Below, piece after piece: positions 1-8,936 of a stretch of DNA of 39,127 nt (positions within the stretch are counted from its first letter, which is position 1; every line of letters begins with the position of its first letter). Position numbers and translations under genes: made by a program. The stretch comes from Bacillota bacterium (GTDB lineage: Bacteria; Bacillota; Clostridia; Acetivibrionales; DSM-1351), in the NCBI GenBank assembly GCA_023460955.1, contig JAEWOH010000046.1:1-39127 (forward strand), in the 5' to 3' direction. The notes beneath the pieces are model-generated. The model did no database searches and was not told the DNA's origin. It saw nothing but the letters and a program-made list of their open reading frames with translations.

Positions 1-248
1 TCCCTGCTACTTACATACAATGACTTTCCGTCAACTTTGCCAGCGTAGTCCTTATCTACGATAGACAGTTCTGCTCCCCCAGACTGGACTGCGTCACTTT
101 GTCCGTCTAAGAAATCCTCGTGAAAAACTGTTTCAGTCGTCGTCGCTGCCTTCACAGCGCTGTTAATTGGTAGAAGAGTTACAACCAAACACAGCACCAA
201 TAAAACTGATACCGCCCTCCTCCAATTGCTAAATTTCGTACTACTCAA
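1..248 (-). CDS. Secreted protein with CBM22-like N-terminal module, cut by the window edge (partial)
   Basis: Only the first 82 codons are present; the gene runs off the left edge. The start is a TTG at 246-248, preceded by an AGGAGGCGG ribosome site about 6 nt upstream; no ATG or GTG lies near. The product begins with basic residues, then a hydrophobic core and an Ala cleavage region, which is a Sec signal peptide. It then reads VFHEDF, AVQSGGA and GKSLYVSSR, matching the first carbohydrate-binding module of the neighbouring xylanase (VYHETF, AVQSGGA, GKALYVSKR). It is therefore a paralogue of the start of that xylanase and probably another extracellular plant-cell-wall enzyme. The catalytic domain is outside the window and cannot be named. 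The shared unusual start codon and ribosome site suggest duplication of the 5' end. Confidence 0.8.
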   Translation of the reverse strand, partial: MSSTKFSNWRRAVSVLLVLCLVVTLLPINSAVKAATTTETVFHEDFLDGQSDAVQSGGAELSIVDKDYAGKVDGKSLYVSSR

Positions 249-722
249 AAAACCGCCTCCTCTAAATATGTTTTATATGCTAACGTATTTGGTAAAAATA
301 CGGTAGTTTCACTTGTTAATACTACAGAAAGAATGCTGTAGTATAATGCAATGGTTTACATAAATATATTATTAAATGATGACTCTGCACGAAAATTCTG
401 TAGCGTCATGATATGTGTAAATAATATATGTGCATTACAGTATAATTCACTGTATATTCCGGTATTGCGGGCTTGTATGCATTTTAGTCATAGTACAAGT
501 ATTGTGAAAAAACAAGGATGAATTTGAGTTATTTGAGTTATGAGTTTATGTCGTTGTAAGATTAGAATTACTATTTTGAAAATATGAATATTAAGTATAA
601 CAAGATGTGATAATCCGGTTACTTGACTGTCACTACATATATGACAGTAGTGACAGTCAAAAAAACCAGAAAAATAAATAAAATTATAGTTATTGCTAGT
701 TAAGCCTTATTTAAAGCATAAA
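249..722. other. Intergenic region between two secreted-glycanase genes, rich in dyads
   Basis: This 474-bp AT-rich stretch separates the xylanase stop from the TTG start of the next minus-strand gene. I see no credible gene. It holds several inverted repeats: CGTATTT/AAATACG (284-302), ACTACAG/CTGTAGT (321-342), TACAGT/ACTGTA (436-454) and a long perfect one at 623-660 listed separately. There is also a tandem 9-mer TTTGAGTTA at 523-540. The first three lie upstream of the partial gene on its strand and could be operator or promoter elements. No good -35/-10 pair was found. Confidence 0.5.
623..660 (-). repeat. Perfect 14-bp inverted repeat downstream of the xylanase gene
   Basis: The arms 623-636 and 647-660 are exact reverse complements, TTGACTGTCACTAC and GTAGTGACAGTCAA, with a 10-nt loop. 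The hairpin starts about 60 nt after the xylanase stop on the minus strand. No U-run follows on that strand; the T-run precedes the hairpin instead, so it is not a standard intrinsic terminator for this gene. Possible roles are an mRNA-stabilising or processing stem-loop between two glycanase genes, or an operator for the next gene. Confidence 0.6.
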
Positions 723-3700
723 TTACTTCTTTTTTGTAAGTGTAAGTACACCATAGACTGATGTATCCTGGTAAGCGTTACCTGTTGCATCATTCCAGGT
801 TGCAACACTCTGACGTGCCCCATTCTTTCCGTCGTTTATCTGAACATCAAAACCTATCTTTGTATTATTACTAGGCTTTATAGTCTTCAACGGAATTTTT
901 ATTTCAACAGTATAATTTGTACCTGAAACTTTAACTGCTGAAACAAATCCCTTAGAGACACCAGCAGGATTGAATGAAGTTTCATTCTTAAAGTTTACTC
1001 TGTACTGTCCGTCATCATTCTGATAGAAGGAAGTCTTACCGTTATTCTCATCGACAAATACTTCCACAGAATCCTGTTCCCATGGATTTGCACTTAATTT
1101 ATCAAGCTGAGCATCACTTACCTGTACCAAAACATACAGATTTTTGTTGTCCCACAGAGCTTTTGCAGTACCGGTAGCTCCCTGCCATGCCATTTGGAAT
1201 TGATTTATCTGTATGGTCGGGGCATTCTTCCATGCTGCATCAATTACACCGTCAATTTTTGGTGTACCATATGCTGCAGTTGTAGTCTTAGCACCCTTAG
1301 GAGTTTCAGGTTTATTTTCTTTCATATACTTATTAGGATCAATCACACCGTAATAAGCAGGTTTAGCCTGAAGATTTTTGTCAAAGAGCAATGGATTTTG
1401 GTTAGCTCTCCAGCTTGTTCCGTCATCCATTCCCCAAACAGTTACACGAGCTATGTTCTTAGCATGATCCTTGTATATCTTTAATAATTGTGCATAAAGA
1501 TAAGCCTGTGCTTTTGATTCCTTCTCAGACAGCTGGAAGTTGTTACCTGCCATAATGTCAAGTTCTGTTACACTTACCTCAACACCAAGAGAAGCAAATC
1601 TCTCCAGTGACAGCTTAACATTTTCCGGATTAGTACTTAAGCCATAATGAGCCTGCATACCAATACCATCTATTAGAAGCTTGCCTTTATGGGTCTTCTT
1701 GTATCTGTCATTTATATCTTTTACCATGTTATAAATTGCAGTTGATTTAGCTTGGTTATCATCATTATAATCATTGTAATAAAGCTTGACATTCCATTCA
1801 GGATGTTTATCAAGTACTTCTCTTGCAGCAAGGAAAGCTTGTTCAACATAATCAGGTCCTATTGCCTGATACCATGGACTCTGGCGTAAAGAAGCCTTAT
1901 AGTCTTTTGGATTAGTAGGATTGTCGTTCATTGCTTCGTTAACAACGTCCCAGGAAATAACCTTATCGCCAAAATGTTCAACAGTAGTCTTAATGTGAGT
2001 CCTTAAATTATTAAGTGCTTCAGTACGACTTAGGTAAACAACCTTATCACCTGTTCCGGTCTTTGTATTCATCCATGCCGGAGACTGCTGATGCCAAACC
2101 AAAGTATGACCATGCATCTTCATTCCTTCAGAAAGCACTTTGTCTACCATTTTATCTGCTGCACCAAAGGTAAAGTTTCCTTTTGTGGGTTGAATAGCAT
2201 CAGGCTTCATTGCATTGCCTGCTGTTGCAACATTGAAGTGCTTCTTAAGGAGATCAAGTCGTACGCCTTCAAGATCTTCCGCTGATATAGCATTTCCTAC
2301 AAGGAAATCTTTTGCGTATACATCTTTAATTGACTTCAGGTCCTTTTGAATTGAAACCTGTGCAGAACCTGTATTTTCAAAGCTTATATCGTCTATATAG
2401 AAAGAAGCTGTTGCATTGTTGCTTTCTACATAGATAGTTATATATCCGCTTGAAGTGTTATTGTAACGGTAAGTTCCTTCCAGCTTAACCCATCCGTCAG
2501 TTGCATTTACAGTACTTGGTGCTATGTTTATGTAGCTGGCTCCGCTTCCATTATCAACCTGAGTTGAAAGAGTGAGTTGTGCACTTGAAGGTTCAATCAT
2601 CTTTACCCATGCGGTAACTTTATACTCATTTCCCTGGTCAACATACTTCTCAATGTTAAGTGAAGGTCCGTTCCAATTTTGTGTTCTACCTTCAACCTTT
2701 AAAGCATAAGAACCGTTGGCAGTGTGGTTTGCTTCCTTGGTTACTGTTAATTTTTCTGTACCTGCTCTTCCTACAAAACCACCAGCAGTATTATCCTCAA
2801 AGGTAATAGTTTTAAACTTTTCTGCTGTGGATATGTTGGAATCCGGCTTGGTGTCAGCAGTAACAGTTTCGGTAATCAGAATATCTCCGATGTAGAAAGG
2901 TACTGCTTTACCTGCTTCATTTGACTGAACACGTAATGCGGAATCTTTTGATGTATCAACTGTATATTTTCCTGTTAAGGTGAAGGCCTTACCGGCAGCA
3001 AAATCAGCACCCGCAAGCCAGGCATAGCTGTTTACTGTCTGAAGGAAGGCCTGTGCTCCGGCAGGAACAGTTTCCTTTGAGTCTACATAACCCTTAACAG
3101 TTATATTATATGTTTTACCGTTAACCAGTCCGATATCACTGAATTTAAAATCAGCTGCGTCCCAGTTGTTAGCTCTTTTGCTTACATACAGTGCCTTACC
3201 ATCAGTATTTCCGTCAAAAGACTTATCACTTGCAGCTGATAAGCTTGCTCCGCCTGATTGTACAGCTTTTCCTGCACCATTAGCAAAAGTCTCATGGTAA
3301 ATCTCTTTTTCAGTGGCAACTGTTGATGCGGCTGGAGCTGCTTCTTCAGCTGTGATTAAGATGTCTCCTATGTAGAACGGGACAGTTTTTCCCTCTTCAC
3401 TTGACTGTACACGTAATGCAGTGTCCTTTGATGTATCCACGGTATACTTTCCATTTAAGGTGAAAGCTTTGCCGGCAACCAAATCAACTCCCGCCAACCA
3501 TGAATAACTGTTTACAGTCTGCAGATATGCTTGACCTTTTGCTGGAACTTTAACATCTGCGTCAACATAACCAATTACAGTAATATCGTAAGTTTTTCCA
3601 TTAACCAGTCCGATATCACTGAATTTAAAATCAGCAGCGTCCCAGTTATTTGCCCTTTTACTTACATAAAGTGCTTTACCATCTGAATTTCCTTCAAATA

Positions 3701-3893
3701 CCTTTGATGCTGGAGTTAAACTTGCTCCACCTGACTGAACAGCTTTTCCCACACCGTCAGCAAAGGTCTCGTGATAAACAGTAGCTGCTTCTGCTTTTAC
3801 AGAATTTGTCACAGCCAATAAGGAAAAAAATAAGGCAAGCGTCACCAATAACGCAATACCCTTCTTAAAATTTAATGCCTTACTTCCGCTCAA
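723..3893 (-). CDS. Secreted multidomain endo-1,4-beta-xylanase (CBM22-like x2, CBM22, GH10, CBM9)
   Basis: This 1056-residue extracellular enzyme is predicted to hydrolyse internal beta-1,4 links of xylan. Residues 1-36 are a signal peptide. Residues 39-181 and 198-341 are two near-identical CBM22-like modules, also visibly repeated in the DNA 480 bp apart. Residues 360-506 form a third, more classical CBM22. Residues 515-855 are the GH10 catalytic domain, with the acid/base Glu653 in WDVVNEA and the nucleophile Glu777 in VTELDI. Residues 872-1055 are a CBM9. There is no dockerin or S-layer domain, so it is probably a free enzyme rather than part of a cellulosome. The start is TTG at 3891-3893 with a GGAGG site 8 nt upstream; no other Met precedes the signal peptide. 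It lies 132 bp downstream of the cytoplasmic GH10 gene, possibly in the same transcript. Confidence 0.95.
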   Translation of the reverse strand: MSGSKALNFKKGIALLVTLALFFSLLAVTNSVKAEAATVYHETFADGVGKAVQSGGASLTPASKVFEGNSDGKALYVSKRANNWDAADFKFSDIGLVNGKTYDITVIGYVDADVKVPAKGQAYLQTVNSYSWLAGVDLVAGKAFTLNGKYTVDTSKDTALRVQSSEEGKTVPFYIGDILITAEEAAPAASTVATEKEIYHETFANGAGKAVQSGGASLSAASDKSFDGNTDGKALYVSKRANNWDAADFKFSDIGLVNGKTYNITVKGYVDSKETVPAGAQAFLQTVNSYAWLAGADFAAGKAFTLTGKYTVDTSKDSALRVQSNEAGKAVPFYIGDILITETVTADTKPDSNISTAEKFKTITFEDNTAGGFVGRAGTEKLTVTKEANHTANGSYALKVEGRTQNWNGPSLNIEKYVDQGNEYKVTAWVKMIEPSSAQLTLSTQVDNGSGASYINIAPSTVNATDGWVKLEGTYRYNNTSSGYITIYVESNNATASFYIDDISFENTGSAQVSIQKDLKSIKDVYAKDFLVGNAISAEDLEGVRLDLLKKHFNVATAGNAMKPDAIQPTKGNFTFGAADKMVDKVLSEGMKMHGHTLVWHQQSPAWMNTKTGTGDKVVYLSRTEALNNLRTHIKTTVEHFGDKVISWDVVNEAMNDNPTNPKDYKASLRQSPWYQAIGPDYVEQAFLAAREVLDKHPEWNVKLYYNDYNDDNQAKSTAIYNMVKDINDRYKKTHKGKLLIDGIGMQAHYGLSTNPENVKLSLERFASLGVEVSVTELDIMAGNNFQLSEKESKAQAYLYAQLLKIYKDHAKNIARVTVWGMDDGTSWRANQNPLLFDKNLQAKPAYYGVIDPNKYMKENKPETPKGAKTTTAAYGTPKIDGVIDAAWKNAPTIQINQFQMAWQGATGTAKALWDNKNLYVLVQVSDAQLDKLSANPWEQDSVEVFVDENNGKTSFYQNDDGQYRVNFKNETSFNPAGVSKGFVSAVKVSGTNYTVEIKIPLKTIKPSNNTKIGFDVQINDGKNGARQSVATWNDATGNAYQDTSVYGVLTLTKKK

Positions 3894-4025
3894 ATTAAAT
3901 CCGCCTCCTATAAACTCTATATTTGTAATTAAATAATTACCAAAAACATAGTTTCCGCTAAGAGCCGTGGGTGCGAAAAAATAATTAAAAGTGTCGTAAT
4001 AGCTACGATTGCCCTTTTATAGCGA

Positions 4026-5015
4026 TTAAAATTCAGTAATACTTCCAAATGACTTTTTAGGCTGATGTTGAACATCAAAAATTAAAGGCCAGTTTTTACG
4101 TCCTTTAAACGGAAAACCGGATAACCATGTATCATCGTCAGCCACTCCCCAGAAAGTAATTCCGGTAAATAAATCCTTGTATTCTCTGAAAAGCTTAAAT
4201 ATCTTCTCATAACGTTCAGCCTGCAAATCCAAAAGTTCCTGAGGTGCCTTTTCATAAGATGTATCATCTTCAAAACGGAACAGTGATAAATCTAATTCTG
4301 TAACTTGCAGCTTTACACCAAGAGATGCATATAGTTCAATTGCTTTACGTATTTCATCAATATCGGGTAAATAGATGCTCCAGTGTCCCTGCATTCCGAT
4401 ACCGTCTATTGGAGTACCACTATCTATAAGAGATTTAACTAAATCGTATATTCTTTTTGATTTAATTGGGTCACATTCATTGTAATCATTATAATAAAGC
4501 TTAGCAGTAGGATCAGCTTCCCGAGCAAACATGAAGGCCTTTGAAATATAGTCTTCTCCTATTGCAGTCAACCAGGGCGCCTGCCTGAGCATAGGCTCCT
4601 CTTCCTTATCGGATATGGCTTCATTTACCACATCCCAGGAATAAGTTCTTCCCTTATAATGACCCATTATGGTATATATGTGTTCTTTTAAACGTTTTAA
4701 TGCCAGTTCTCTGGAAACGGACTTATCACCGTTTTTAAAGAACCATCCCGGTGTTTGATTGTGCCAAACAAGGGTATGTCCACGGAGAAGTAAATTGTTT
4801 GCCATAGCAAAATCAGCAATTATATCTCCTTGATTAAAGTCGTACACATACTCTGAAGGATGAAGAATTTGAGGCTTCATCTGGTTTTCAGGAGTAATAG
4901 AACCAAAGTGATTAATAATAAGCTCTTTATGTGATTGAATAGTTTGAAGGTTTACTGCAGCTCCTATAGGGAAAAAATCCCTATAGGCTGCATTAAGATT
5001 AAGTTTGGTAGACAT
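4026..5015 (-). CDS. Intracellular GH10 xylanase
   Basis: This 329-residue single-domain GH10 enzyme has no signal peptide, so it should act in the cytoplasm on imported xylo-oligosaccharides. The family motifs are intact: RGHTLVWHNQ at about 78-87, WDVVNEA with acid/base Glu132, YYNDYN at 174-179 and VTELDL with nucleophile Glu240. The ATG (5013-5015) overlaps the stop codon of the upstream permease gene by one base (TAATG), which implies translational coupling. This physical link ties the enzyme to the importer. Known intracellular GH10 enzymes of Paenibacillus aldouronate clusters act on methylglucuronoxylo-oligosaccharides after debranching; that substrate is an inference here. The catalytic domain is much shorter than, and clearly distinct from, the neighbouring secreted enzyme. 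Confidence 0.95.
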   Translation of the reverse strand: MSTKLNLNAAYRDFFPIGAAVNLQTIQSHKELIINHFGSITPENQMKPQILHPSEYVYDFNQGDIIADFAMANNLLLRGHTLVWHNQTPGWFFKNGDKSVSRELALKRLKEHIYTIMGHYKGRTYSWDVVNEAISDKEEEPMLRQAPWLTAIGEDYISKAFMFAREADPTAKLYYNDYNECDPIKSKRIYDLVKSLIDSGTPIDGIGMQGHWSIYLPDIDEIRKAIELYASLGVKLQVTELDLSLFRFEDDTSYEKAPQELLDLQAERYEKIFKLFREYKDLFTGITFWGVADDDTWLSGFPFKGRKNWPLIFDVQHQPKKSFGSITEF

Positions 5016-5941
5016 TATTCCTTAACTCCTCCGAGTGCAAGACCGTTAACGAAGTATCTCTGTAAGAACGGATAAACAACCAATATTGGTACAGCGGTTA
5101 CGATAGTAATAGCTGCTCTGATAGACTGTGAGGTAGCGACATTTGTAGCTCCCCCCTGTGTAGCTGCGTTATTAGCACCCGCAGCAGCACTAGCGGCACC
5201 ACCCGCATTACTACCAGCATTCATAGCACTAGCAAGAAGCTTCTGAAGTTCATACTGTAAGGTTGACAAGCTTTGTTTTCCTGAATTGTACAGGAAAGTA
5301 TCAAACCATGAGTTCCATGATCCAACAGCAACGAAGAGTGCTATTGTAGCAAGAGTAGGAACACACAGAGGCATTATAATCTGTATGAATATACGGAATT
5401 CACGAGCTCCGTCTATTTTGGCTGATTCTATAAGACTTTCAGATATTGATTTAATATAGGTACGAATTACTATTAAGTTAAACGCACTTATTATATTTGG
5501 AACCCAATATACTGAAAATGTATTGATCATGTGAAGATCTCTTATAAGCATATAGTTTGGTATCAAACCTGCGTTAAAGTACATTGTCATAACGAAAAGG
5601 ACTGTTACAATTTTTCTCAATGCAAACTCTTTACGGCTAAGTGCATAAGCCAGCATAGAAGTAAAGAACAGGTTTGTTATAACTATAACTATAGTCTTTA
5701 AAACACTTATTACGAACGCGCCATATATAGTATCCATGCTTAAAACAACACGATAGCTCTGGATTGAGAAAATTCTCGGCCATAAATATATGCCTCCGCG
5801 TACTGTATCCATTCCATCATTAAAGGATATGGCAAGAGTATTCAGCATCGGATATAGCATCGCAACAGATAAAAGGATCAGGAAGGTACTATTTAGTGTT
5901 GTAAATATGACATTTTCAGCGCTTAGATTTTTCTTTTTCAT
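5015..5941 (-). CDS. ytcP: Oligosaccharide ABC transporter permease, YtcP type
   Basis: This is one of two integral membrane subunits of a carbohydrate-uptake ABC importer (family 1, LplC/YtcP branch). It has about six hydrophobic segments across 308 residues. The cytoplasmic EAA loop that docks the ATPase is at about 171-191 (ESAKIDGAREF ... IMP). The C-terminus ends with YFVNGLALGGVKE, typical of this family. Residues 238-268 form an Ala/Gly/Asn-rich low-complexity insert, longer than I would expect in relatives. The gene lies between lplB (15 bp upstream) and the cytoplasmic xylanase, which it overlaps by one base. A strong GGAGGG site precedes the ATG. No transporter ATPase is encoded nearby; such importers usually share a multitask MsmK-type ATPase encoded elsewhere. 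Confidence 0.92.
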   Translation of the reverse strand: MKKKNLSAENVIFTTLNSTFLILLSVAMLYPMLNTLAISFNDGMDTVRGGIYLWPRIFSIQSYRVVLSMDTIYGAFVISVLKTIVIVITNLFFTSMLAYALSRKEFALRKIVTVLFVMTMYFNAGLIPNYMLIRDLHMINTFSVYWVPNIISAFNLIVIRTYIKSISESLIESAKIDGAREFRIFIQIIMPLCVPTLATIALFVAVGSWNSWFDTFLYNSGKQSLSTLQYELQKLLASAMNAGSNAGGAASAAAGANNAATQGGATNVATSQSIRAAITIVTAVPILVVYPFLQRYFVNGLALGGVKE

Positions 5942-5956
5942 TTTGACTCTCCCTCC

Positions 5957-6919
5957 CTATACCAGTTTTTCTTCGCCTAGCTTACCAGAAATCCAGTTCG
6001 CGCCGGCGATTAATACAATACTTACACCGGTCTTAAAAATACCGGCCACGGTTGCCAAAGAGTAGTTACCCATTTGTATACCGTATTTAAGAACAAATAT
6101 ATCAATTGTCTCAGCTTTCTCAATTACAAGACCGTTTCCTAGGAAGTATTGGATTTCAAAACCAGCTTCAAGAATCCAGCCTATGCTCATGATAAGGAGA
6201 ATAACTATTGTCGCTTTAATTGATGGAAGAGTTATATTCCACATTTTACGGTAACGGTTAGCTCCGTCAATATCAGCTGCCTCATAAAGGGCAGGGTCGA
6301 TAGCTGTCATTGCGGCGAGATAGATTATCGTATTCCAGCCAAGTTCCTTCCATAAGTGCGAGCCTGCTACTATTCCCCAAAAATAATTCGGGTTGGACAA
6401 GAATTGTACTGGTTCACTTACAATGTGAAACTTCATTAAAAGTATGTTAATTATACCACCACTTGACGGGAAGGAAAGAGCTGTTGAAACAAGTCCCGCA
6501 ACAATAATCCATGATAAGAAGTGGGGCATATAAGTTATATTCTGAACGATACGTTTAAAACCAGTGTTTTTTACTTCATTCAACAATAATGCTAATAGAA
6601 TAGCACCAATGTAACTAACTACAAGTGTAAGGAAACTCTGCGCTAGCGTATTACGTATATCTCTTATAAAACGTTCACCATTTATGCCTGTAAACAACTT
6701 TACAAAATTATCAAAACCAACCCACTGCTGATCCCATGTACTTCTTATCGCCGGTTTAAAGTTTTGAAAAGCCATAGTCCAACCGGTTATCGGCACGTAT
6801 GAAAACAATATCTTATATAGCAGGAGGGGCACACTCATTATAATCAGCTCACGCTGTGAGATTAACGTGCCCCAGATATTCCTGCGGTTTCTTGGAAGAG
6901 CCAGCGTTTTTGCCCTCAT
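5957..6919 (-). CDS. lplB: Oligosaccharide ABC transporter permease, LplB type
   Basis: This is the second membrane subunit of the importer, 320 residues. The N-terminus is basic and cytoplasmic, followed by six hydrophobic spans between about 25 and 310. The EAA loop is at 212-232 (YEAADIDGANRYRKMW, then LPSI), close to the family consensus. Its LplB-like features include YVPITGWTMAFQNFKP at about 41-56. It pairs with the YtcP-type subunit encoded 15 bp downstream. Translation begins at ATG 6917-6919 behind AGGAGGT. A terminator-like hairpin sits between this gene and the solute-binding protein gene upstream, probably lowering permease expression relative to the binding protein. Confidence 0.93.
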   Translation of the reverse strand: MRAKTLALPRNRRNIWGTLISQRELIIMSVPLLLYKILFSYVPITGWTMAFQNFKPAIRSTWDQQWVGFDNFVKLFTGINGERFIRDIRNTLAQSFLTLVVSYIGAILLALLLNEVKNTGFKRIVQNITYMPHFLSWIIVAGLVSTALSFPSSGGIINILLMKFHIVSEPVQFLSNPNYFWGIVAGSHLWKELGWNTIIYLAAMTAIDPALYEAADIDGANRYRKMWNITLPSIKATIVILLIMSIGWILEAGFEIQYFLGNGLVIEKAETIDIFVLKYGIQMGNYSLATVAGIFKTGVSIVLIAGANWISGKLGEEKLV

Positions 6920-6946
6920 CTATTTTAACCTCCTATTTTATCTAAA

Positions 6947-6970
6947 AAAAGGGGACTTGCATCCCCTTTT
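6947..6970 (-). terminator. Intra-operon terminator-like hairpin between binding-protein and permease genes
   Basis: The arms AAAAGGGGA (6947-6955) and TCCCCTTTT (6962-6970) form a 9-bp stem with a 6-nt loop. On the minus strand the second arm runs into a T-tract. It lies 39 bp after the lipoprotein stop and just before lplB. Such leaky terminators between solute-binding protein and permease genes are a common way to make the binding protein in excess; that role is inferred. Confidence 0.75.
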
Positions 6971-7008
6971 CCTAGATTAATTTATTTATTATAAAACCTT
7001 TTAATAAC

Positions 7009-8745
7009 TTAGTTTCCCCAGTTTTTAATTCTTTCCTGAATACCAGCATTTATAGCATCTTCATATGCTTTAACATTGATTTTGCCAATAGCTGCTGTAT
7101 AATCTGTCCAGATTTTTTCAAAGTCAGCTGGGTTAGCAAGTATAGCCTTTGGCAGGAACTGTAAGTTTGTATCAGTTAACTGCTTGTTAGCCATCTGCGC
7201 ATCACTTCCGTCAGGAAGAGCTATGCTCCAAGCTGGGTAGTATACAGGATTTTCTGGTGGCTGATTGTTGAAATCTCTCCAGGTCTTCTTGTTGTACTTA
7301 TCTAAGAATTCTTTGTCATATGGTTTCAATGTTGCCTGGAATTCTTCTGGCTGATCATCTGGGCTATATGCGTTTCCATCTGAGTAAGTACCATTGTGCT
7401 TAGGCATAATATCTGTAAGAGCCATTAACTTGTTGGATGCTCTCCAAACGAGGTCAGTTGAATTGTTACGCTGTTCTTGTGTTCTTGTGAATCTTCCGTC
7501 AGCGCCTACAACATAATCTTCACCTTCGATACCCCATGCAAGGATCTTCTGCCAGTCTTCCTTCATAAGTGTGTTAATGAAAGAAACAGCAAGGTCTGGG
7601 TTTTTGCAGGATACAGATACACCAATACCCTGGTTGATGTTCATAACGTTTCTGTCAGCATAGTATGGCTTAGCTCCGTCATATGTTGGCTGTGTAGCAA
7701 CATAAGTACGTTCGTATTTACCAGCGTTAAAGAGTGCATCATGGCCATTACCAAATGACCATCTTTGGTCGTACATACCAAGTACACGACCTGTAGCGAT
7801 CTTAGCGAGGTACTGGTCAAGAGTCTGTGTAAAGGATTCTTTATCAACAAGACCCTTAGCGTTCATTTCATTTAATGTCTTGTAGTATCTCTTAGCGATA
7901 TCTTTATCAGCAAAGATCTGTGCTACGTTGTTCTGATCAACTATAACACCACCGTTGTTTGGATATCCTGCAAGATACTGAGGTGGATTTGTCATACCCC
8001 ATTCTCTTCCAGTAGCTGCGAGAACTTCGAAACCGATTGTAGGCTGACCATCAATCTTAGGATTCTTGTTCTTGTAGTCTTCAATCAACTTGAAGTACTT
8101 TTCAAGTGTCATGTTTTCAAGATCTGGGTATCCAGCATCTGCAAGAACTGCCTTCTGGATCCAGAAACCTGATGCACTGTAGTTAGTACCACCAACGATT
8201 TCACCATAGAAACGGTTGTAGTTAGGAATCTGATAAATATGCTTTCCTTGATCACCGTTGTTATATGCTATCATATTCCAATAAGGCTTAACGTGTTCAT
8301 ATAAAGTTTCTGCTGCTTCTGGCTTCAAGTAATCATCAAGTGGAATGAATGCTCCGCCAGTAACCATACGTCCATTTGCGTCAGTTACACCAAGTAAATC
8401 TGGGAATTCGCCACCGGCAAGTGCAACACCGATCTTTTCGTCCTGTTTGTCAGGAGTTATTATTTCATAGTTAAGAGTTACACCCAGCTTATCCTTTAAC
8501 AACTTTGTAAGCTTGTTGTTGTTGTCTGGAGCCTGCTGGCTAGTAGTGATCCAAATGCTGAACTCAACAGGCTTATCTGGTGAAAGCACTGGTAATGTGC
8601 TACCTGTTGCCGCAGTAGTAGTGGATGCTGCACTACTTGTTGTTGCTGTTGATTGAGTACTGTTTGTTGATTCACTGCTGCTACCACATGCGGAAATTGA
8701 AATTGCCACTGCAGCCGCTAATACTAGTGATGCAAACCGTTTCAT
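7009..8745 (-). CDS. Solute-binding lipoprotein of the xylo-oligosaccharide ABC importer (LplA/LipO-like)
   Basis: This 578-residue extracellular binding protein captures the oligosaccharide for the LplB/YtcP permeases. Residues 1-20 are a lipoprotein signal with lipobox ISAC and acyl-Cys20. A Ser/Thr/Ala-rich linker follows to about residue 50, then a family 1 extracellular solute-binding fold; the length over 550 fits the LplA/LipO subgroup that partners YesMN systems. It is the first gene of the minus-strand operon, with TAAGGAGG upstream of the ATG, and faces yesN across 191 bp. The xylan-derived substrate is inferred from the adjacent xylanases; the sequence itself does not fix it. AldA/LplA proteins for aldouronates in Paenibacillus are the nearest known functional analogues. 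Confidence 0.92.
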   Translation of the reverse strand: MKRFASLVLAAAVAISISACGSSSESTNSTQSTATTSSAASTTTAATGSTLPVLSPDKPVEFSIWITTSQQAPDNNNKLTKLLKDKLGVTLNYEIITPDKQDEKIGVALAGGEFPDLLGVTDANGRMVTGGAFIPLDDYLKPEAAETLYEHVKPYWNMIAYNNGDQGKHIYQIPNYNRFYGEIVGGTNYSASGFWIQKAVLADAGYPDLENMTLEKYFKLIEDYKNKNPKIDGQPTIGFEVLAATGREWGMTNPPQYLAGYPNNGGVIVDQNNVAQIFADKDIAKRYYKTLNEMNAKGLVDKESFTQTLDQYLAKIATGRVLGMYDQRWSFGNGHDALFNAGKYERTYVATQPTYDGAKPYYADRNVMNINQGIGVSVSCKNPDLAVSFINTLMKEDWQKILAWGIEGEDYVVGADGRFTRTQEQRNNSTDLVWRASNKLMALTDIMPKHNGTYSDGNAYSPDDQPEEFQATLKPYDKEFLDKYNKKTWRDFNNQPPENPVYYPAWSIALPDGSDAQMANKQLTDTNLQFLPKAILANPADFEKIWTDYTAAIGKINVKAYEDAINAGIQERIKNWGN

Positions 8746-8864
8746 AAATCATCCTCCTTAAATTTTTTGCAGGTATACATAAACAAAATAATCCCAAAAA
8801 GGATTCTTGCTGTCCATGCTGTCTATTTGACTGTTACACCCGCTTCTTGTATAATTGCATTATA

Positions 8865-8894
8865 TTTATATTTCGTTCAAATGTAAATTATCAA
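8865..8894 (-). promoter_or_regulatory. Candidate sigma-A promoter of the xylan importer operon
   Basis: On the minus strand, TTGATA (8889-8894) is followed after 18 nt by TATAAA (8865-8870). It lies about 120 nt upstream of the lipoprotein ATG, in the region shared with the divergent yesN gene, so YesN probably binds nearby. The long leader contains a GACAGCA direct repeat (about 8810-8826), a possible operator. Confidence 0.35.
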
Positions 8895-8936
8895 ATTTAG
8901 GATAAGTATAGGACATTTTTTAAGGGGATAGGCGTA

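Noticed and set aside
623..660. Intrinsic terminator for the secreted xylanase gene
   Set aside because: The stem is perfect but no T-tract follows it on the minus strand, so the feature is kept only as an inverted repeat.
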